A DNA stretch of 64,000 bases from Roseateles sp. XES5 (GTDB lineage Bacteria; Pseudomonadota; Alphaproteobacteria; Rhizobiales; Rhizobiaceae): NCBI RefSeq assembly GCF_020535545.1, contig NZ_CP084752.1, forward strand, positions 2,817,501 to 2,881,500, given 5' to 3'. Made by a program: the position numbers and the translations under genes. Below the pieces are notes generated by a model. It saw only the letters and a program-made list of their open reading frames with translations, did no database searches and was not told the DNA's origin. Shown piece by piece: positions 17,098-28,371 of the stretch (position 1 is its first letter; each line of letters begins with the position of its first letter).

Positions 17098-19908
17098 TCA
17101 CTGCCCCAGCCGTTCGAGAAGGGCGGGTACGTGCACCTGGTCCGCCTTGTAGTTGCCGGTCAGCATGTACATCATGATGTTGACCCCCGAGCGGAAGGCG
17201 TGCTCGCGCTGCACCTCGTCCGGTGGCACGGTCGGCAGCAGCGCCATGCCGTTGTCGTCCACGGCCCAGGCGCCGGCAAAGTCGTTGCCGGTGATCATGA
17301 TCGGCGAAACGCCGTCGCCGGCGCGGGCCGGACGCGAGGGATCTTCCTTGCGGTCGAGTTCGGCTTCCACCCACAGCGGGCTGCCGGCATAGCGGCCGGG
17401 GAAATTGGCGAGCAGGTAGAAGGCCTTGGTGAGGACGTGGTCGGCCGGCACCGGCTCCAGCGGCGGAATGTCGAGATTGGCGAGGATCGCCTGCAGACGC
17501 TCGGTGTTCGGGCTGGTCGCATTGCTGTCGAGCGAGACGAACTGGTCGCGGGTGTCGAACAGCACGGTGCCGCCGCTGCGCATATAGGCGTCGATGCGGC
17601 TGATCGCGGCGCTGGAAGGCATTTCCGCCGTGGCGCTCACCGGCCAGTAGATGATGGGATAGAGGGCAAGCTCGTCCTTGGCGATATCGACGCCGACGGG
17701 TGTGCCGGGTTCCAGCGTCGTGCGGTAGGTCAGGAATTCCGTGAGGCCGGCAAGACCGCGCTCGGAAATGCGGTCCACCTCGCTTTCGCCTGTCACCACA
17801 TAGGCAAGATGCGTCGTGTCGAGCCTTGACAGCAGCGCCTCGTCGCCCGGCTTCCCGTCGGCCGCGCGGCTTTCGCCGGGCAGGCCGGCAAGCGCGCCGG
17901 CAAGGAACAGGGCGGCAAGTGCGGCGGTCGCGCCGCGCTTGGGCATGCGGCGCGCGGCGGCAGCGAAGGCGCCGCCCATCAGGAGCACGATGGCGCAGTC
18001 GGCCAGCAGCAGTAGCGCGGCGAGGGTGAAGAGATGCGGTTTCAGCGACCAGGTCTCCTTGCCGATCAGCGGCTCGCGCAGGACGGATGCGCCTTCGGCC
18101 ACGGTGAGCGCGCGGATCTCGTGGCCCGGCGGCAGGAGGTTGTGCGCGACATAGCCGTCCTCGGTGCCGTAGAGGCCGGGCGGGTTGTCGAAGCTGGCGA
18201 TCGCTTTTTCGCCGGGACCCGTTGCGAGCGGCTTGGCCTCGCCCGTGGCGGCGACAAGCGTGCCGTTGGCGGTCATCAGGCGGTAGGGCGGCAGGCCCTG
18301 GCCGCGCTCCCCGTCCTTGGCCGAAACGCCGCCGCCGCGCGAAAGCTGCACGGTGCGGCGAAGCATTTCGACGAAATCGCCCGAGAGCGGCAGGTTGGAC
18401 CAGCCGGTTTCCGCGCTGATATGGAAGAGCACGATGCGGCCGGACCCGAGCGGGCCGGTCGTCACCAGCGGCGTGCCGTCGGCAAGGCTCGCCCAGGTGC
18501 GCTCGGCAAGATCCGGTGTCGGCTCGGCGAGCACCTGCCGCTTGATCAGGATATCGGCCCGCGTCGGCAGGCCGAAGAACGGGCTGTTCGCGGGATAGGC
18601 GGAGAGCGGCTGCGGTTCGGACCAGGAGAGCGCGCCGCCGAGCGCGCGTTCGCCCTTGCGCAGCAGGACCGGCACCAGCGGGTCGTCGGCGGGCGCTGCG
18701 GCAAGGCGCGGGCCGGCGAAGCGCACCAGCATGCCACCCGCCTCGATCCAGCGGCGCACCGCGCCCTGCACGTCCTCCGGCAGGCGGCCAATATCGGCCA
18801 TGATCAGCACCGAGGGGTTCTGTTCGAGGAGTTCGGGAATAGCGACCGAAAGGTCCGCGACGCTCGGCTCGATCAGATCGGCATAGGGCGCGAGCGCCCG
18901 GTTGATATAGTGCAGCGGCGACAGCAGCGGCTGGCTCGCATCCGTCACCTCGCCGGAAAGGAAGGCGACGCGGCGGCGGCGGAAACCGTCGTCGAGAAGG
19001 TAGGTGCCGCCGGCATTGGCCAGGCCGTCGATGGTGACGCGGGCAAAATCGTTGCGCAGTTCGAAGGGCGCGGTGATCGTGCCTGTCGTCGTCGTGGCGC
19101 CGGCCGCGAACTCCGCCGCGCCCGCGGCGATGGGCCTGCCACGGGAATCGTGTGCGGTCAGCGGCAGGCTGCGGGCCGTCCGGCCGTCGAGACGGGTGAG
19201 CGTGAGGGCAAGCGCATCGGCGCCATTCGCGGCGGATGTGACGGCCACGGCCGCCGCGCCGTCACCCTCGATCAGACGGAAGTTGGCGGGGGAGAGGGCC
19301 TGGAGAGCGGTCACCGCATCGTCGGTTTCGCCATCCGCGATGCCGTCGCTGAGGAAGGCGAGCGTGCCGGGCGCCGTTCCGTCCAGCGCGGTGCGCAGTG
19401 CGGCAATGGCGGCGGCGCGGCCTGCCGGCAGGGGGCGGGGTTCCGCGGCGGCGAGGCGGTTGCGCGCGGTGGCGGCATCGACCGGCACGGCGTCGTGCTG
19501 GCGGTCGGCGGTCAGCACGAGGGAAATCGGCACGTCGCGGCTTTCGGCATCGTCGATCAGCGCCTCGGCCGTCTCGACGCGCCGCGGCCAGTCCGTCGCC
19601 GAAGCCCAGCTGTTATCGAGGACGAGGACGAGCGGACCGTTGGTCGCGAGCGTGCTGGTGCGCGGATTGAAGACCGGATCGGCGATGGCGAGGATGACGG
19701 CAGCGGCCATCAGCATGCGCAGCAGCGTCAGCCACCAGGGGCTCTGCGCCGGCGTTTCCTCGCGCTTGAGGATGGAGGCGAGGATGGCGAAGGGTGGAAA
19801 CACCTCCGTCAGCGGTTTCGGCGGCGTCAGGCGCAGCAGCCACCAGATGACGGGCAGCAGCACCAGTGCGGCGAGCGCGGCGGGAAAGGCGAAGGCGAAC
19901 GCGCTCAT
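17098..19908 (-). CDS. BatA-type N-terminal membrane protein with C-terminal DUF4159 domain
   Basis: A 936-aa protein. The N terminus (LLPVIWWLLRLTPPKP, two membrane segments by about residue 80) is the BatA/aerotolerance-regulator N-terminal region; residues 90-200 are VWA-like (PLVLVLDNSWASA). Further membrane segments lie near 690-740, and the last ~210 residues carry a DUF4159 domain (TTHLAYVVTGESEVDRIS...FRSGVNIMMYMLTGNYK key stretches). The ATG at 19908 overlaps the stop of the DUF58 gene by 4 bases. A role with the MoxR ATPase in envelope stress or metalloprotein assembly is inferred from family context. Confidence 0.8.
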   Translation of the reverse strand: MSAFAFAFPAALAALVLLPVIWWLLRLTPPKPLTEVFPPFAILASILKREETPAQSPWWLTLLRMLMAAAVILAIADPVFNPRTSTLATNGPLVLVLDNSWASATDWPRRVETAEALIDDAESRDVPISLVLTADRQHDAVPVDAATARNRLAAAEPRPLPAGRAAAIAALRTALDGTAPGTLAFLSDGIADGETDDAVTALQALSPANFRLIEGDGAAAVAVTSAANGADALALTLTRLDGRTARSLPLTAHDSRGRPIAAGAAEFAAGATTTTGTITAPFELRNDFARVTIDGLANAGGTYLLDDGFRRRRVAFLSGEVTDASQPLLSPLHYINRALAPYADLIEPSVADLSVAIPELLEQNPSVLIMADIGRLPEDVQGAVRRWIEAGGMLVRFAGPRLAAAPADDPLVPVLLRKGERALGGALSWSEPQPLSAYPANSPFFGLPTRADILIKRQVLAEPTPDLAERTWASLADGTPLVTTGPLGSGRIVLFHISAETGWSNLPLSGDFVEMLRRTVQLSRGGGVSAKDGERGQGLPPYRLMTANGTLVAATGEAKPLATGPGEKAIASFDNPPGLYGTEDGYVAHNLLPPGHEIRALTVAEGASVLREPLIGKETWSLKPHLFTLAALLLLADCAIVLLMGGAFAAAARRMPKRGATAALAALFLAGALAGLPGESRAADGKPGDEALLSRLDTTHLAYVVTGESEVDRISERGLAGLTEFLTYRTTLEPGTPVGVDIAKDELALYPIIYWPVSATAEMPSSAAISRIDAYMRSGGTVLFDTRDQFVSLDSNATSPNTERLQAILANLDIPPLEPVPADHVLTKAFYLLANFPGRYAGSPLWVEAELDRKEDPSRPARAGDGVSPIMITGNDFAGAWAVDDNGMALLPTVPPDEVQREHAFRSGVNIMMYMLTGNYKADQVHVPALLERLGQ

Positions 19909-20822
19909 ACCCGGCTCTCCGCTTTCAATGCCGGCATGCCGGAGAGATAGGCGTGCACGGAAACCAGCGCTTCCGAGGCGAGCCGGTCCGTGCGGTGGGC
20001 GATGAAGCTCCAGCCGAGATGGCGCAGGCTGTCGGCGAGCGTTTCGCGGCGCGCGAAATAGGCCCGTGCATAGTCGTCCTTCAGCGTTTCGGCGCGTCCG
20101 GCCGTCAGCTTCTGGCCGCTTTCGGGATCGGTGAATTCGGTGCGGCCGGCATAGGGGAACATCTCCTCCGCCGGGTCGGCGATCTCGATCACGTGGCCCC
20201 GCAAACCACGGCGGGCGAGCGGCCCGAGACGGTCCATGACATCGGCGACCGGGTCGAGGAAATCGCCGATCAGCACGATCTCGCTGTTGCTGCGGATCAT
20301 GTCCGTTTCCGGCAGGCCGTTCGTGGCGGCGTTGTGCATGAGGGCGGTCGCCAGGCGTTCGGCGGCATTGCGGGCGGCGATGGGTTCCATGATGCCGGGG
20401 CAGCCGATGCGCTCGCCGGAGCGGGCCAGGATTTCGGCGAGCGCCAGCATGACGACGAGCGCGCGGCTTTCCTTCGAGACGGCGGCGAAGGTGGATTTGT
20501 ACATCATCGAGGGCGACAGGTCCGCCCAGATCCACACGGTATGCGCAGCCTCCCATTCGCGGTCGCGCACATAGGTATGGTCGTCGCGCGCCGAGCGCCG
20601 CCAGTCGATGCGCGACAGGCTCTCGCCGTCGACATAGGGGCGGAACTGCCAGAAATTCTCGCCGATGCCGCGCTTGCGGCGGCCGTGCCAGCCGGCGATG
20701 ACCGTATTGGCGAGGCGCTGGGCTTCCACCATGCAATCGGGAATGAGGGCGGCGCGCGCCTGCGCCCGCGAGAGCACATCGCGGGTCGGGGTTGGCGCAA
20801 CGATCTGGCCGATGGACGCCAT
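19905..20822 (-). CDS. DUF58 domain protein
   Basis: A 305-aa protein with the DUF58 signature (GRRKRGIGENFWQFRPYVDGESLSRIDWRRSAR in outline: the R-G-x-G...Y-x-x-G-D/E...I-D-W-R pattern) at about 45-80, followed by a VWA-like fold. DUF58 proteins are the usual partners of MoxR AAA+ ATPases. It has no clear membrane segment. It sits 13 bases after moxR and overlaps the downstream gene by 4 bases. Confidence 0.9.
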   Translation of the reverse strand: MASIGQIVAPTPTRDVLSRAQARAALIPDCMVEAQRLANTVIAGWHGRRKRGIGENFWQFRPYVDGESLSRIDWRRSARDDHTYVRDREWEAAHTVWIWADLSPSMMYKSTFAAVSKESRALVVMLALAEILARSGERIGCPGIMEPIAARNAAERLATALMHNAATNGLPETDMIRSNSEIVLIGDFLDPVADVMDRLGPLARRGLRGHVIEIADPAEEMFPYAGRTEFTDPESGQKLTAGRAETLKDDYARAYFARRETLADSLRHLGWSFIAHRTDRLASEALVSVHAYLSGMPALKAESRV

Positions 20823-20835
20823 GCTTCTATCCCGT

Positions 20836-21873
<1,038 letters not shown>

Positions 21874-22023
21874 TACGCGGCGAATCGTGGCCTTGCCGCG
21901 TTCGCGACCTACATGAAAAGCTTATTAGCTCACCCGTGGCTGACAAGCGGCCACGAAATGACTATCTCGTGAGTGTATCCACCTTTTCCTCTCGCGGAGA
22001 TAGGGTTGAACCGGGACGGAACA

Positions 22024-22641
22024 ATGGCAACGGGCGAAATTCGCGAAAGCAGCGATGCGGCGGGACTGGCCGCGCTGATCTCCCGCGCGGCGGCGGAAAC
22101 GGGTGGGCGCGGCCTGCCGCCGGTCGAGCGCTGGAACCCGCCGTTCTGCGGCGATATCGACATGGAGATTCGTGCCGACGGCACGTGGTTCTACATGGGC
22201 ACGCCGATCGGCCGCGCGCCGCTGGTGCGGCTCTTTTCCACCGTGCTGCGCAAGGACGAGGATGGAAAGACCTATCTGGTGACACCAGTCGAGAAGGTCG
22301 GCATCCGCGTCGTCGATGCGCCGTTCCTGGCGGTGGAAATGAATGTGAGCGGGGAGGGCGATGATCGCACGCTCACCTTCCGCAGCAATGTCGGCGATGT
22401 GGTCGAGGCCGGGGCGGAGCATCCGCTGCGCTTCCTCATTGCGGGCGAGAACAGCGAATTGAAGCCCTATATCCTCGTGCGCGGCCGGCTGGAGGCGCTG
22501 GTCTCGCGGGCGGTGATGTACGATCTGGTGGCGCTTGGCGAGGCCGTCGAGATCGACGGCGTCGCCATGTTCGCGGTGCGCTCGGGCGGCGTGGTCTTCC
22601 CGATCATGCCGGCGGCCGATCTGGATGCGCTGTCGCGATGA
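22024..22641 (+). CDS. DUF1285 domain protein
   Basis: A 205-aa protein. The family signature is visible near the N terminus: PPVERWNPPFCGDIDMEIRADGTWFYMGTPIGR in outline, with C-G-D-I-D-M-x-I and W-x-Y-x-G-x-P-I-x-R. Function is unknown. The ATG at 22024 is chosen over the frame start at 21973 because GGGACGGA precedes it. The stop overlaps the Nudix gene start (ATGA), and this gene heads a coupled three-gene operon with the CoA Nudix and CCA transferase genes. Confidence 0.88.
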   Translation: MATGEIRESSDAAGLAALISRAAAETGGRGLPPVERWNPPFCGDIDMEIRADGTWFYMGTPIGRAPLVRLFSTVLRKDEDGKTYLVTPVEKVGIRVVDAPFLAVEMNVSGEGDDRTLTFRSNVGDVVEAGAEHPLRFLIAGENSELKPYILVRGRLEALVSRAVMYDLVALGEAVEIDGVAMFAVRSGGVVFPIMPAADLDALSR

Positions 22642-23270
22642 GCTTTCCTCCCTATAGTGCCGACGAGTTCCGCCGCCGGGCGGGCGAACAGATGCTGACG
22701 CTCGGCGAGGAGAGCTGGCGCGACCATGGCGACAGCCTGCTCAATCCCTCCGTCATTCCCCATATCGAGGGCATGAAGCTGCGCGACGCGGCGGTGCTGA
22801 TCCCCGTCGTCGATGATGGCGAGGAGGCGCGCGTCATCTTCACCCAGCGCACCGCAACGCTGCGCAAGCATTCCGGCCAGGTCGCTTTTCCCGGCGGGGC
22901 GGTGGACGACGAGGACGAGGATGTCGAGGCGGCGGCCATGCGCGAGGCGGAGGAGGAGATCGGCCTCGACCGGCGTTTCGTCGAGCCGGTCGGTCGCCTG
23001 CCGCACTACAAGGCGCTGTCGGGCTTTTCCATCACGCCGGTGCTTGCCGTGGTGCAGCCGGGCTTCGAACTCGTGCCCAATCCGGCGGAGGTCGAGAAGG
23101 TCTTCGACGTGCCGCTCTCCTTCCTGATGGATCCGCGCAACCACGAACAGGGCAGCGGCGTCTGGCTTGGCAGCGAGCGGCATTATTATCGCATGCCCTA
23201 TGACGGGCATAATATCTGGGGCATCACCGCGGGCATCGTGCGGGTGATCTATGAAAGGCTGTATGCATGA
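22638..23270 (+). CDS. CoA pyrophosphatase (NudL-type Nudix hydrolase)
   Basis: A 210-aa Nudix protein with the UPF0035-type signature around residues 66-90 (TQRTATLRKHSGQVAFPGG), which marks CoA/acyl-CoA diphosphatases, followed by the Nudix helix AAMREAEEEIGL. It would cleave CoA derivatives to 3',5'-ADP and phosphopantetheine products. It overlaps both neighbours by 4 bases (ATGA), so all three proteins are translationally coupled. Confidence 0.92.
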   Translation: MSFPPYSADEFRRRAGEQMLTLGEESWRDHGDSLLNPSVIPHIEGMKLRDAAVLIPVVDDGEEARVIFTQRTATLRKHSGQVAFPGGAVDDEDEDVEAAAMREAEEEIGLDRRFVEPVGRLPHYKALSGFSITPVLAVVQPGFELVPNPAEVEKVFDVPLSFLMDPRNHEQGSGVWLGSERHYYRMPYDGHNIWGITAGIVRVIYERLYA

Positions 23271-24526
23271 CCTCTGTTTCGGGCGAGGCCTGGTTCGCCG
23301 ATCCCGCGCTCGTTCGCGTGCTGGCGCTGCTCAACAGCGACGGCGGTGAAGGGCGCGTTGCCGGCGGGGCCGTGCGCAACAGCCTGATGGGCCTGCCGGT
23401 CGCCGATGTCGATATCGCGACGACGCTCCGGCCGGAGACCGTGGTGGAGCGGGCGAAGGCGGCCGGCATCAAGGCGGTGCCGACCGGCATCGAGCACGGT
23501 ACGGTGACGCTGGTCATCGAGGGAAAACCCTTCGAGGTGACGACCTTGCGCCGGGACGTGGCGACCAACGGTCGCCATGCGGAGGTGGCCTTCGGCACGG
23601 ACTGGCAGACGGACGCCGAACGGCGCGATCTCACCATCAACGCACTCTATGCGACCGGGGACGGCACGGTCATCGACCTCGTGAACGGTCTGCCGGATAT
23701 CGAAAGCCGCACCGTGCGCTTCATCGGCGACGCGGCGATGCGCATTGCGGAGGATCACCTGCGCATCCTGCGCTTCTTCCGCTTCTTCGCGCTCTATGGC
23801 AGCGGCCGGCCGGATGCCGAGGGGCTGAAGGCTTGCGCGCGCGCGAAGACCAGCCTTGCGAAGCTCTCCGCCGAACGAGTCTGGTCGGAGACGAAGAAGC
23901 TGCTCGGCGCGCCCGATCCCGGCCGCGCGCTGCTGTGGATGCGGCAGGCCGGCGTGCTGACGGAAATCCTGCCCGAGACGGAAAAGTGGGGCATCGATGC
24001 GATCCCCGCGCTCATCGATGCGGAGAAGGCCTTCGGCTGGAAACCCGATCCGCTGCTGCGCCTTGCCGCCATCGTGCCGCCGGATCGGGACCGGCTGAAA
24101 GCGCTGGCCGAGCGTCTGCGCCTGTCAAAGGCGGAAGCGTCGGTTCTGGATTATTGGGCAAGCGCCCCCGAGATCGCGCCGAAGCTCGCCGAGACGGCCT
24201 TCGACCGGCTGCTCTATCGCAACGGCCCGCAGGGCCTGACAATGCGGTTGAAACTCGCGCTCGCCTCTGCCCGCGCGCGCGGCCTCGGCGATCCCGAGGC
24301 GCTGTCCTTCGCCGGTCTCTACCAGCGGCTGCTTGCGCGGGCGGAGAAATGGCGAAAGCCGACCTTCCCGCTGAACGGCGCGGACGTGCTGGCCGCCGGC
24401 GTGCCGGCGGGGCCGAAAGTGGGCGCCGTGCTCGGGGCCGTCGAGGACGAATGGGTTGCGGGCAACTTCCATGACGGCCGGGCAAAGCTGCTTGCCCGGC
24501 TGGAGGAACTTGCGACGAAGGACTGA
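23267..24526 (+). CDS. CCA-adding enzyme / poly(A) polymerase family (class II nucleotidyltransferase)
   Basis: A 419-aa protein. The nucleotidyltransferase head has GGAVRNSLMG and the catalytic pair DVDIAT at about 41-48, then the RRDLTINALYA and EDHLRILRFFRF motifs that distinguish class II CCA enzymes, and a helical tail. It adds or repairs the 3' CCA of tRNAs. It is the last gene of the coupled operon and converges with the DUF1059 gene 4 bases later. Confidence 0.93.
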   Translation: MTSVSGEAWFADPALVRVLALLNSDGGEGRVAGGAVRNSLMGLPVADVDIATTLRPETVVERAKAAGIKAVPTGIEHGTVTLVIEGKPFEVTTLRRDVATNGRHAEVAFGTDWQTDAERRDLTINALYATGDGTVIDLVNGLPDIESRTVRFIGDAAMRIAEDHLRILRFFRFFALYGSGRPDAEGLKACARAKTSLAKLSAERVWSETKKLLGAPDPGRALLWMRQAGVLTEILPETEKWGIDAIPALIDAEKAFGWKPDPLLRLAAIVPPDRDRLKALAERLRLSKAEASVLDYWASAPEIAPKLAETAFDRLLYRNGPQGLTMRLKLALASARARGLGDPEALSFAGLYQRLLARAEKWRKPTFPLNGADVLAAGVPAGPKVGAVLGAVEDEWVAGNFHDGRAKLLARLEELATKD

Positions 24527-24530
24527 TCCG

Positions 24531-24722
24531 TCAGGCGGCGTCGGCCGCCTTCTCGTCCGTGATGCGTTCCTTGATATGATCGACCATGCTTTCGCGGATC
24601 ATCGTCTCGCCGTGGGTGGTGCGCATGTGCTCGACCGCGCGGCGCACGACCTCCGCATCGTCATTGGCCCGCGTATGCCAGTCGCATCCGGGGACAAGTG
24701 AACCGCATTCAAAAAGTCTCAT
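24531..24722 (-). CDS. Small DUF1059 protein
   Basis: A 63-aa protein. The pattern CGSLVPGCDWHTRANDD (Cys6, Cys13, His16) and the following EVVRRAVEHMRTTHG helix define DUF1059, a small putatively metal-binding family. GGAG lies upstream of the ATG at 24722. Function unknown. Confidence 0.85.
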   Translation of the reverse strand: MRLFECGSLVPGCDWHTRANDDAEVVRRAVEHMRTTHGETMIRESMVDHIKERITDEKAADAA

Positions 24723-24799
24723 GACCTATCTCCTGTCGTTTCAACGGAACCAGTGTAGCAGATAAGGCCGGATCGACCAAACCGGCCGCCATCTCAAAC

Positions 24800-24830
24800 G
24801 GAAAAGACGGCCCGGAGTTCCGCTCCGGGC
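24800..24830 (-). terminator. Intrinsic terminator for the gene at 24854
   Basis: GCCCGGAG (24810-24817) pairs with CTCCGGGC (24823-24830) around a 5-base loop. On the minus strand it is followed by CGTCTTTTCC, a modest T-run. It lies 24 bases after the stop of the small gene. Confidence 0.65.
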
Positions 24831-24853
24831 ACGCAAGAAAACCGGCGGGCAAT

Positions 24854-25075
24854 TCAGGCCGCGTCGTCGTCCTTCGCCCAGGCGTCGAAGCAGGCCGAGG
24901 ACTGGAATTCCTCCGGCTTCGTCTGGTGGGCGGCAAGGTGATAGATCGTGCCGGCCTGTTTCAGCCGGGCTTCCTCGACGATATAGGCATGCGGGAGATC
25001 CCTGTCGGTCCGCATCGTCTCAGGGGAATGCGGGCCGGAGCCCGTACGCACTGCGTCTTGTACCGCATCGCTCAT
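24854..25075 (-). CDS. Small conserved-type hypothetical protein (73 aa)
   Basis: A 73-aa, acidic, soluble protein (MSDAVQDAVRTGSGPH...FDAWAKDDDAA). I do not recognise it. The start at 25075 is well supported by GGAGGAGG; a longer frame exists but lacks a site. It has its own terminator and lies between DUF1059 and hemF on the same strand. Confidence 0.65.
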   Translation of the reverse strand: MSDAVQDAVRTGSGPHSPETMRTDRDLPHAYIVEEARLKQAGTIYHLAAHQTKPEEFQSSACFDAWAKDDDAA

Positions 25076-25158
25076 GACTGCCTCCTCCATGGAATCATGT
25101 GGAGGCAGTCTACCATCAGGACCGGCCAAGCCGTAATCACAAGGCGGAGAGGGCCGCC

Positions 25159-26070
25159 TTAAGGCCAGCGCACCACCGGGGGCAGGGACGAGAGGATGGA
25201 CTCGACGTTGCCGCCGGTCTTCAGGCCGAAGATCGTGCCGCGGTCATAGAGCAGGTTGAACTCGACATAGCGGCCGCGGCGGATGAGCTGTTCGTCGCGA
25301 TCCTCCTCCGTCCAGCCCTTGTTGAAGTTCGAGCGCACGATCTTGGGATAGACCATCGCGAAGGCGCGGCCGACATCCTGCGTGAAGGCGAAGTCGGCGT
25401 CCCAGCCGCCGAGCTCTTCCGGCGAATGCAGCCAGTCGTAGAAGATGCCGCCGGTGCCGCGCGGCTCGTTCCTGTGCTTGAGGAAAAAGTACTCGTCGCA
25501 CCAGTCCTTGAACTTGGCGTGGTCGGCGACCGGATGGCGGTTGCAGGTGATTTCCATCGCCTTGTGGAACAGCGCGGTATCCGGGTCGCTCATCACGCGG
25601 CGGCTGTCGAGCACCGGCGTCAGGTCCGCGCCGCCACCGAACCAGCGGCTGGTGGTAACGACCATGCGGGTGTTCATGTGCACGGCCGGCACGTTGGGGT
25701 TCACCGGATGGGCAATCAGCGAGATGCCCGAGGCCCAGAAGCGCGGGTCTTCGCTCGCGCCGGGGATCTGGCCTCGGAATTCCGGCGAGAATTCGCCATA
25801 GACCGTGGACGTATGCACGCCGACCTTCTCGAAGACGCGGCCTTCCATCATGGACATGCGTCCGCCGCCGCCTTCGCCGCCGTCCCGCAGCCAGTCCCTG
25901 GCCACGAAGCGGCCGGCCGGCTGGTCGGCGAGCGGGCCTTCCAGTTCGTCCTCGATGGCCTCGAAGCTGGCGCAGATCGCGTCGCGCAGCTGGCCGAACC
26001 AGGCGCGGGCGGCGTCCTTCTTGTCTTCGATATCCTCGGGCAGGCCTTTCGGCAGGTCAGGTCGTTCCAT
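25159..26070 (-). CDS. hemF: Oxygen-dependent coproporphyrinogen III oxidase
   Basis: A 303-aa HemF. It oxidatively decarboxylates coproporphyrinogen III to protoporphyrinogen IX in haem synthesis, using O2. Family stretches are [57 protein letters not shown] (here [16 protein letters not shown]) and the C-terminal [14 protein letters not shown]. Length is normal. The ATG at 26070 is used; the frame could extend 31 residues without a family match. Confidence 0.97.
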   Translation of the reverse strand: MERPDLPKGLPEDIEDKKDAARAWFGQLRDAICASFEAIEDELEGPLADQPAGRFVARDWLRDGGEGGGGRMSMMEGRVFEKVGVHTSTVYGEFSPEFRGQIPGASEDPRFWASGISLIAHPVNPNVPAVHMNTRMVVTTSRWFGGGADLTPVLDSRRVMSDPDTALFHKAMEITCNRHPVADHAKFKDWCDEYFFLKHRNEPRGTGGIFYDWLHSPEELGGWDADFAFTQDVGRAFAMVYPKIVRSNFNKGWTEEDRDEQLIRRGRYVEFNLLYDRGTIFGLKTGGNVESILSSLPPVVRWP

Positions 26071-26224
26071 GGTGTTTCCCGCTGGCGGCTCGAGGCCGAT
26101 TCGCATTTTGGCCACACTTCCCAACTTTGCGCCGTTTGGCAACCGGCAAGGCGGGACTCGCAAAAAGCGCGGCGGCCGCCTATCTTACCGCTTGAGAAAC
26201 CGTGCTGCCAGGAGGAAACCCCAT

Positions 26225-26485
26225 ATGGCGCGTGTTCCCGGTCCGCCCCCGCTCGAAGGGCTCCGGCGCCAGATCGAGCGCCACCGCCGTGGCAAGGCCG
26301 CCAGCGAGGGCGGTCATTTCGTCCGCGAGACCTTCTGCCTGGAGCGGCAGGCGGCGCGGGACAAGGCGCGCGAATGGTTCGATCTCTGGCCGAAGGCCGC
26401 CTACTGGACCGAGGTGGAAAGCTGGCGCATGCTCGACGGCGACCGGATCGAATTCACCATGCGCCGCCTGCCGAGCGCCGATTGA
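26225..26485 (+). CDS. Small basic conserved-type protein (86 aa)
   Basis: An 86-aa Arg-rich soluble protein (MARVPGPPPLEGLRRQ...WTEVESWRMLDGDRIEF). I do not recognise a named family. AGGAGG lies 8 bases before the ATG, so translation is likely. It is divergent from hemF and stands alone before the CorC-type gene. Confidence 0.7.
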   Translation: MARVPGPPPLEGLRRQIERHRRGKAASEGGHFVRETFCLERQAARDKAREWFDLWPKAAYWTEVESWRMLDGDRIEFTMRRLPSAD

Positions 26486-26618
26486 GGCGCATCGCCACAC
26501 GTCTGGCGCGCGCAAATCCGGCAAGTTCGATTGACGGCGGAGCCGCGCACCCCTATCTTGCAGCCATCGTCATCAACAGAAAGGCGCCGTTGCGGTTCTC
26601 AAGCACGGCTCATAGTCC

Positions 26619-27899
26619 TTGTTAGAACTCGCGATTGCTGTCTTCCTCATTCTCTTGAACGGGGTTTTCGCCCTTTCCGAACTTTCCATCGTCTCCTCGC
26701 GCAAGCCGCGCCTCAAGACCATGGCCGCGCAGGGCTCGCGCGGTGCCGCTTCGGCGCTGAAGCTTGCGGAAAACCCCGGTAAATTCCTCTCCACCGTCCA
26801 GATCGGCATCACGCTCATCGGCATCCTCGCAGGCGCCTTCTCCGGTGCCGCGCTCGGCGGACGCCTGCGTGACATTCTCTATGCCGAAGGTGTGCCGGAC
26901 TGGCTGGCCGACCCGCTCGGCTACGGTATCGTCATCTCCATCATCACCTTCCTCTCGGTCGTCATCGGCGAGCTGGTGCCCAAGCAGATCGCGCTGAAGA
27001 ACCCCGAGCGGTTCGCCTCGCTCGTCGCGCCCGCCATGTCGCTGCTTTCCAAGGCCGGCGCGCCGGCCGTCTGGGTGCTCGACGCCTCAACGCGCCTCAT
27101 CTTCCGCCTGCTCGGCCAGCACGAGGTTTCCGAAAGCGTCGTCACCGACGAGGAGATCAAGACCATCGTCGCCGAGGCGGAGGCCGCAGGGGTCATCGAG
27201 GGCGGCGAAAAGCTGATGATCGCCGGCGTGATGCGCTTTTCCGACCGCGAGGCGCGCGGCCTCATGACGCCGCGCAACGATGTCGACTGGATCGACCTCG
27301 ACGACACGGTCGAGGAAATCCACCAGTTGCTCATCGAGAGCCAGCATTCCCGCCTGCCGGTCGCCGATGGCGGGCCGGAGACCATCGTCGGCATCGTACA
27401 GAAGCGCGAGCTTCTCTCCGCCATGCTGACCGGCCAGCCGTTCGACGTGCGTTCCTTCGTCCGCCAGGCGCCGATCGTGCCCGACACGATGGATGCGATG
27501 CGCGTGCTGGAAACGCTGCGCAATTCGGAAGTGCCGATCCTGCTCATCCACGACGAGTACGGCCACTTCGAGGGCATCATCACGCCTGCCGACGTGCTGG
27601 AGGCGATTGCCGGCGTGTTCCGCGCCGATATCGACGAAGGCGACGACGACTATGCGGTGCAGCGCGAGGATGGCTCCTGGCTGATTTCCGGCGCGATGCC
27701 CATCGACGAGATGGCAGACCGCCTCGGCCTGGCGCTGCCGGGTCGCCGCAGCTATCAGACGGCCGCGGGCCTCGTCATCGAATCGCTGCAGAAGCTGCCG
27801 AAGACCGGCGAGATCACCGAAACCCAGGGCTGGCGCTTCGAGGTCGTCGACATGGACGGCCGGCGCGTCGACAAGCTGCTCGCCACGCGGCTCGATTAA
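26619..27899 (+). CDS. CNNM/CorC-family transporter-associated protein (DUF21 + CBS pair + CorC_HlyC)
   Basis: A 426-aa membrane protein. Residues about 1-185 are the DUF21 (CNNM) membrane domain with three to four helices; two CBS domains lie at about 205-330 ([45 protein letters not shown] in outline) and a CorC_HlyC domain at about 345-422. The family is linked to Mg/Co efflux. The start must be the TTG at 26619, since a TAG lies in frame two codons upstream and no ATG follows before the first helix. No good ribosome site is visible. It overlaps the soxR stop tail to tail. Confidence 0.92.
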   Translation: MLELAIAVFLILLNGVFALSELSIVSSRKPRLKTMAAQGSRGAASALKLAENPGKFLSTVQIGITLIGILAGAFSGAALGGRLRDILYAEGVPDWLADPLGYGIVISIITFLSVVIGELVPKQIALKNPERFASLVAPAMSLLSKAGAPAVWVLDASTRLIFRLLGQHEVSESVVTDEEIKTIVAEAEAAGVIEGGEKLMIAGVMRFSDREARGLMTPRNDVDWIDLDDTVEEIHQLLIESQHSRLPVADGGPETIVGIVQKRELLSAMLTGQPFDVRSFVRQAPIVPDTMDAMRVLETLRNSEVPILLIHDEYGHFEGIITPADVLEAIAGVFRADIDEGDDDYAVQREDGSWLISGAMPIDEMADRLGLALPGRRSYQTAAGLVIESLQKLPKTGEITETQGWRFEVVDMDGRRVDKLLATRLD

Positions 27900-28366
27900 G
27901 CGGGATCGGGCTCGAGCAGTCTCGGGCCCGGACCTTCCGCTGCCAGCGTATCCCAGGGATTGCGCAGCGGACATTCCCGCATGGAAAGACAACCGCAGCC
28001 GATGCAGCCGTCCAGCTGGTTGCGCAGCTTGGTGAGCCGCGCGATGCGGTCGTCCAGCTGGCTTCGCCACGTTTCGGAAAGATTGCGCCAGTCCTGTATG
28101 GTCAGCGGCCGGTCGTGCGGCAGCACGGACAGCGCCTCCGCGATCTCGGCAAGCGGAATGCCGGTGCGCTGCGCCACCTTGATGACGGCGACGCGGCGCA
28201 GGATGCTGCGCGGATAACGCCGCTGGTTGCCGCGGTTGCGCTGACTGCGGATCAGCCCTTTCGTCTCATAGAAATGTAAGGTGGACACCGCAACGCCACT
28301 GCGCTCCGCGACCTCGCCGACGCTGAGTTCGCGCGGCATGGTGTCCTTCGGCATATTTTCTGTCAT
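27896..28366 (-). CDS. soxR: Redox-sensitive MerR-family activator SoxR
   Basis: A 156-aa MerR-family protein. The winged-helix DNA-binding head ([21 protein letters not shown]) is followed by a dimerisation helix and the [2Fe-2S] site [12 protein letters not shown] (C-x2-C-x-C-x5-C), the SoxR signature. Oxidation of the cluster switches the bound promoter on. The start at 28366 follows GAGGT. It is divergent from the reductase/MFS operon, with a SoxR operator between them. In rhizobia and other non-enterics SoxR acts directly on efflux and reductase genes, as here, not through SoxS. Confidence 0.96.
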   Translation of the reverse strand: MTENMPKDTMPRELSVGEVAERSGVAVSTLHFYETKGLIRSQRNRGNQRRYPRSILRRVAVIKVAQRTGIPLAEIAEALSVLPHDRPLTIQDWRNLSETWRSQLDDRIARLTKLRNQLDGCIGCGCLSMRECPLRNPWDTLAAEGPGPRLLEPDPA

Positions 28367-28371
28367 GGCTG

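Noticed and set aside
18034..19950. 638-aa plus-strand frame inside the MoxR operon
   Set aside because: Shadow of the BatA/DUF4159 gene; no ribosome site and no recognisable domain.
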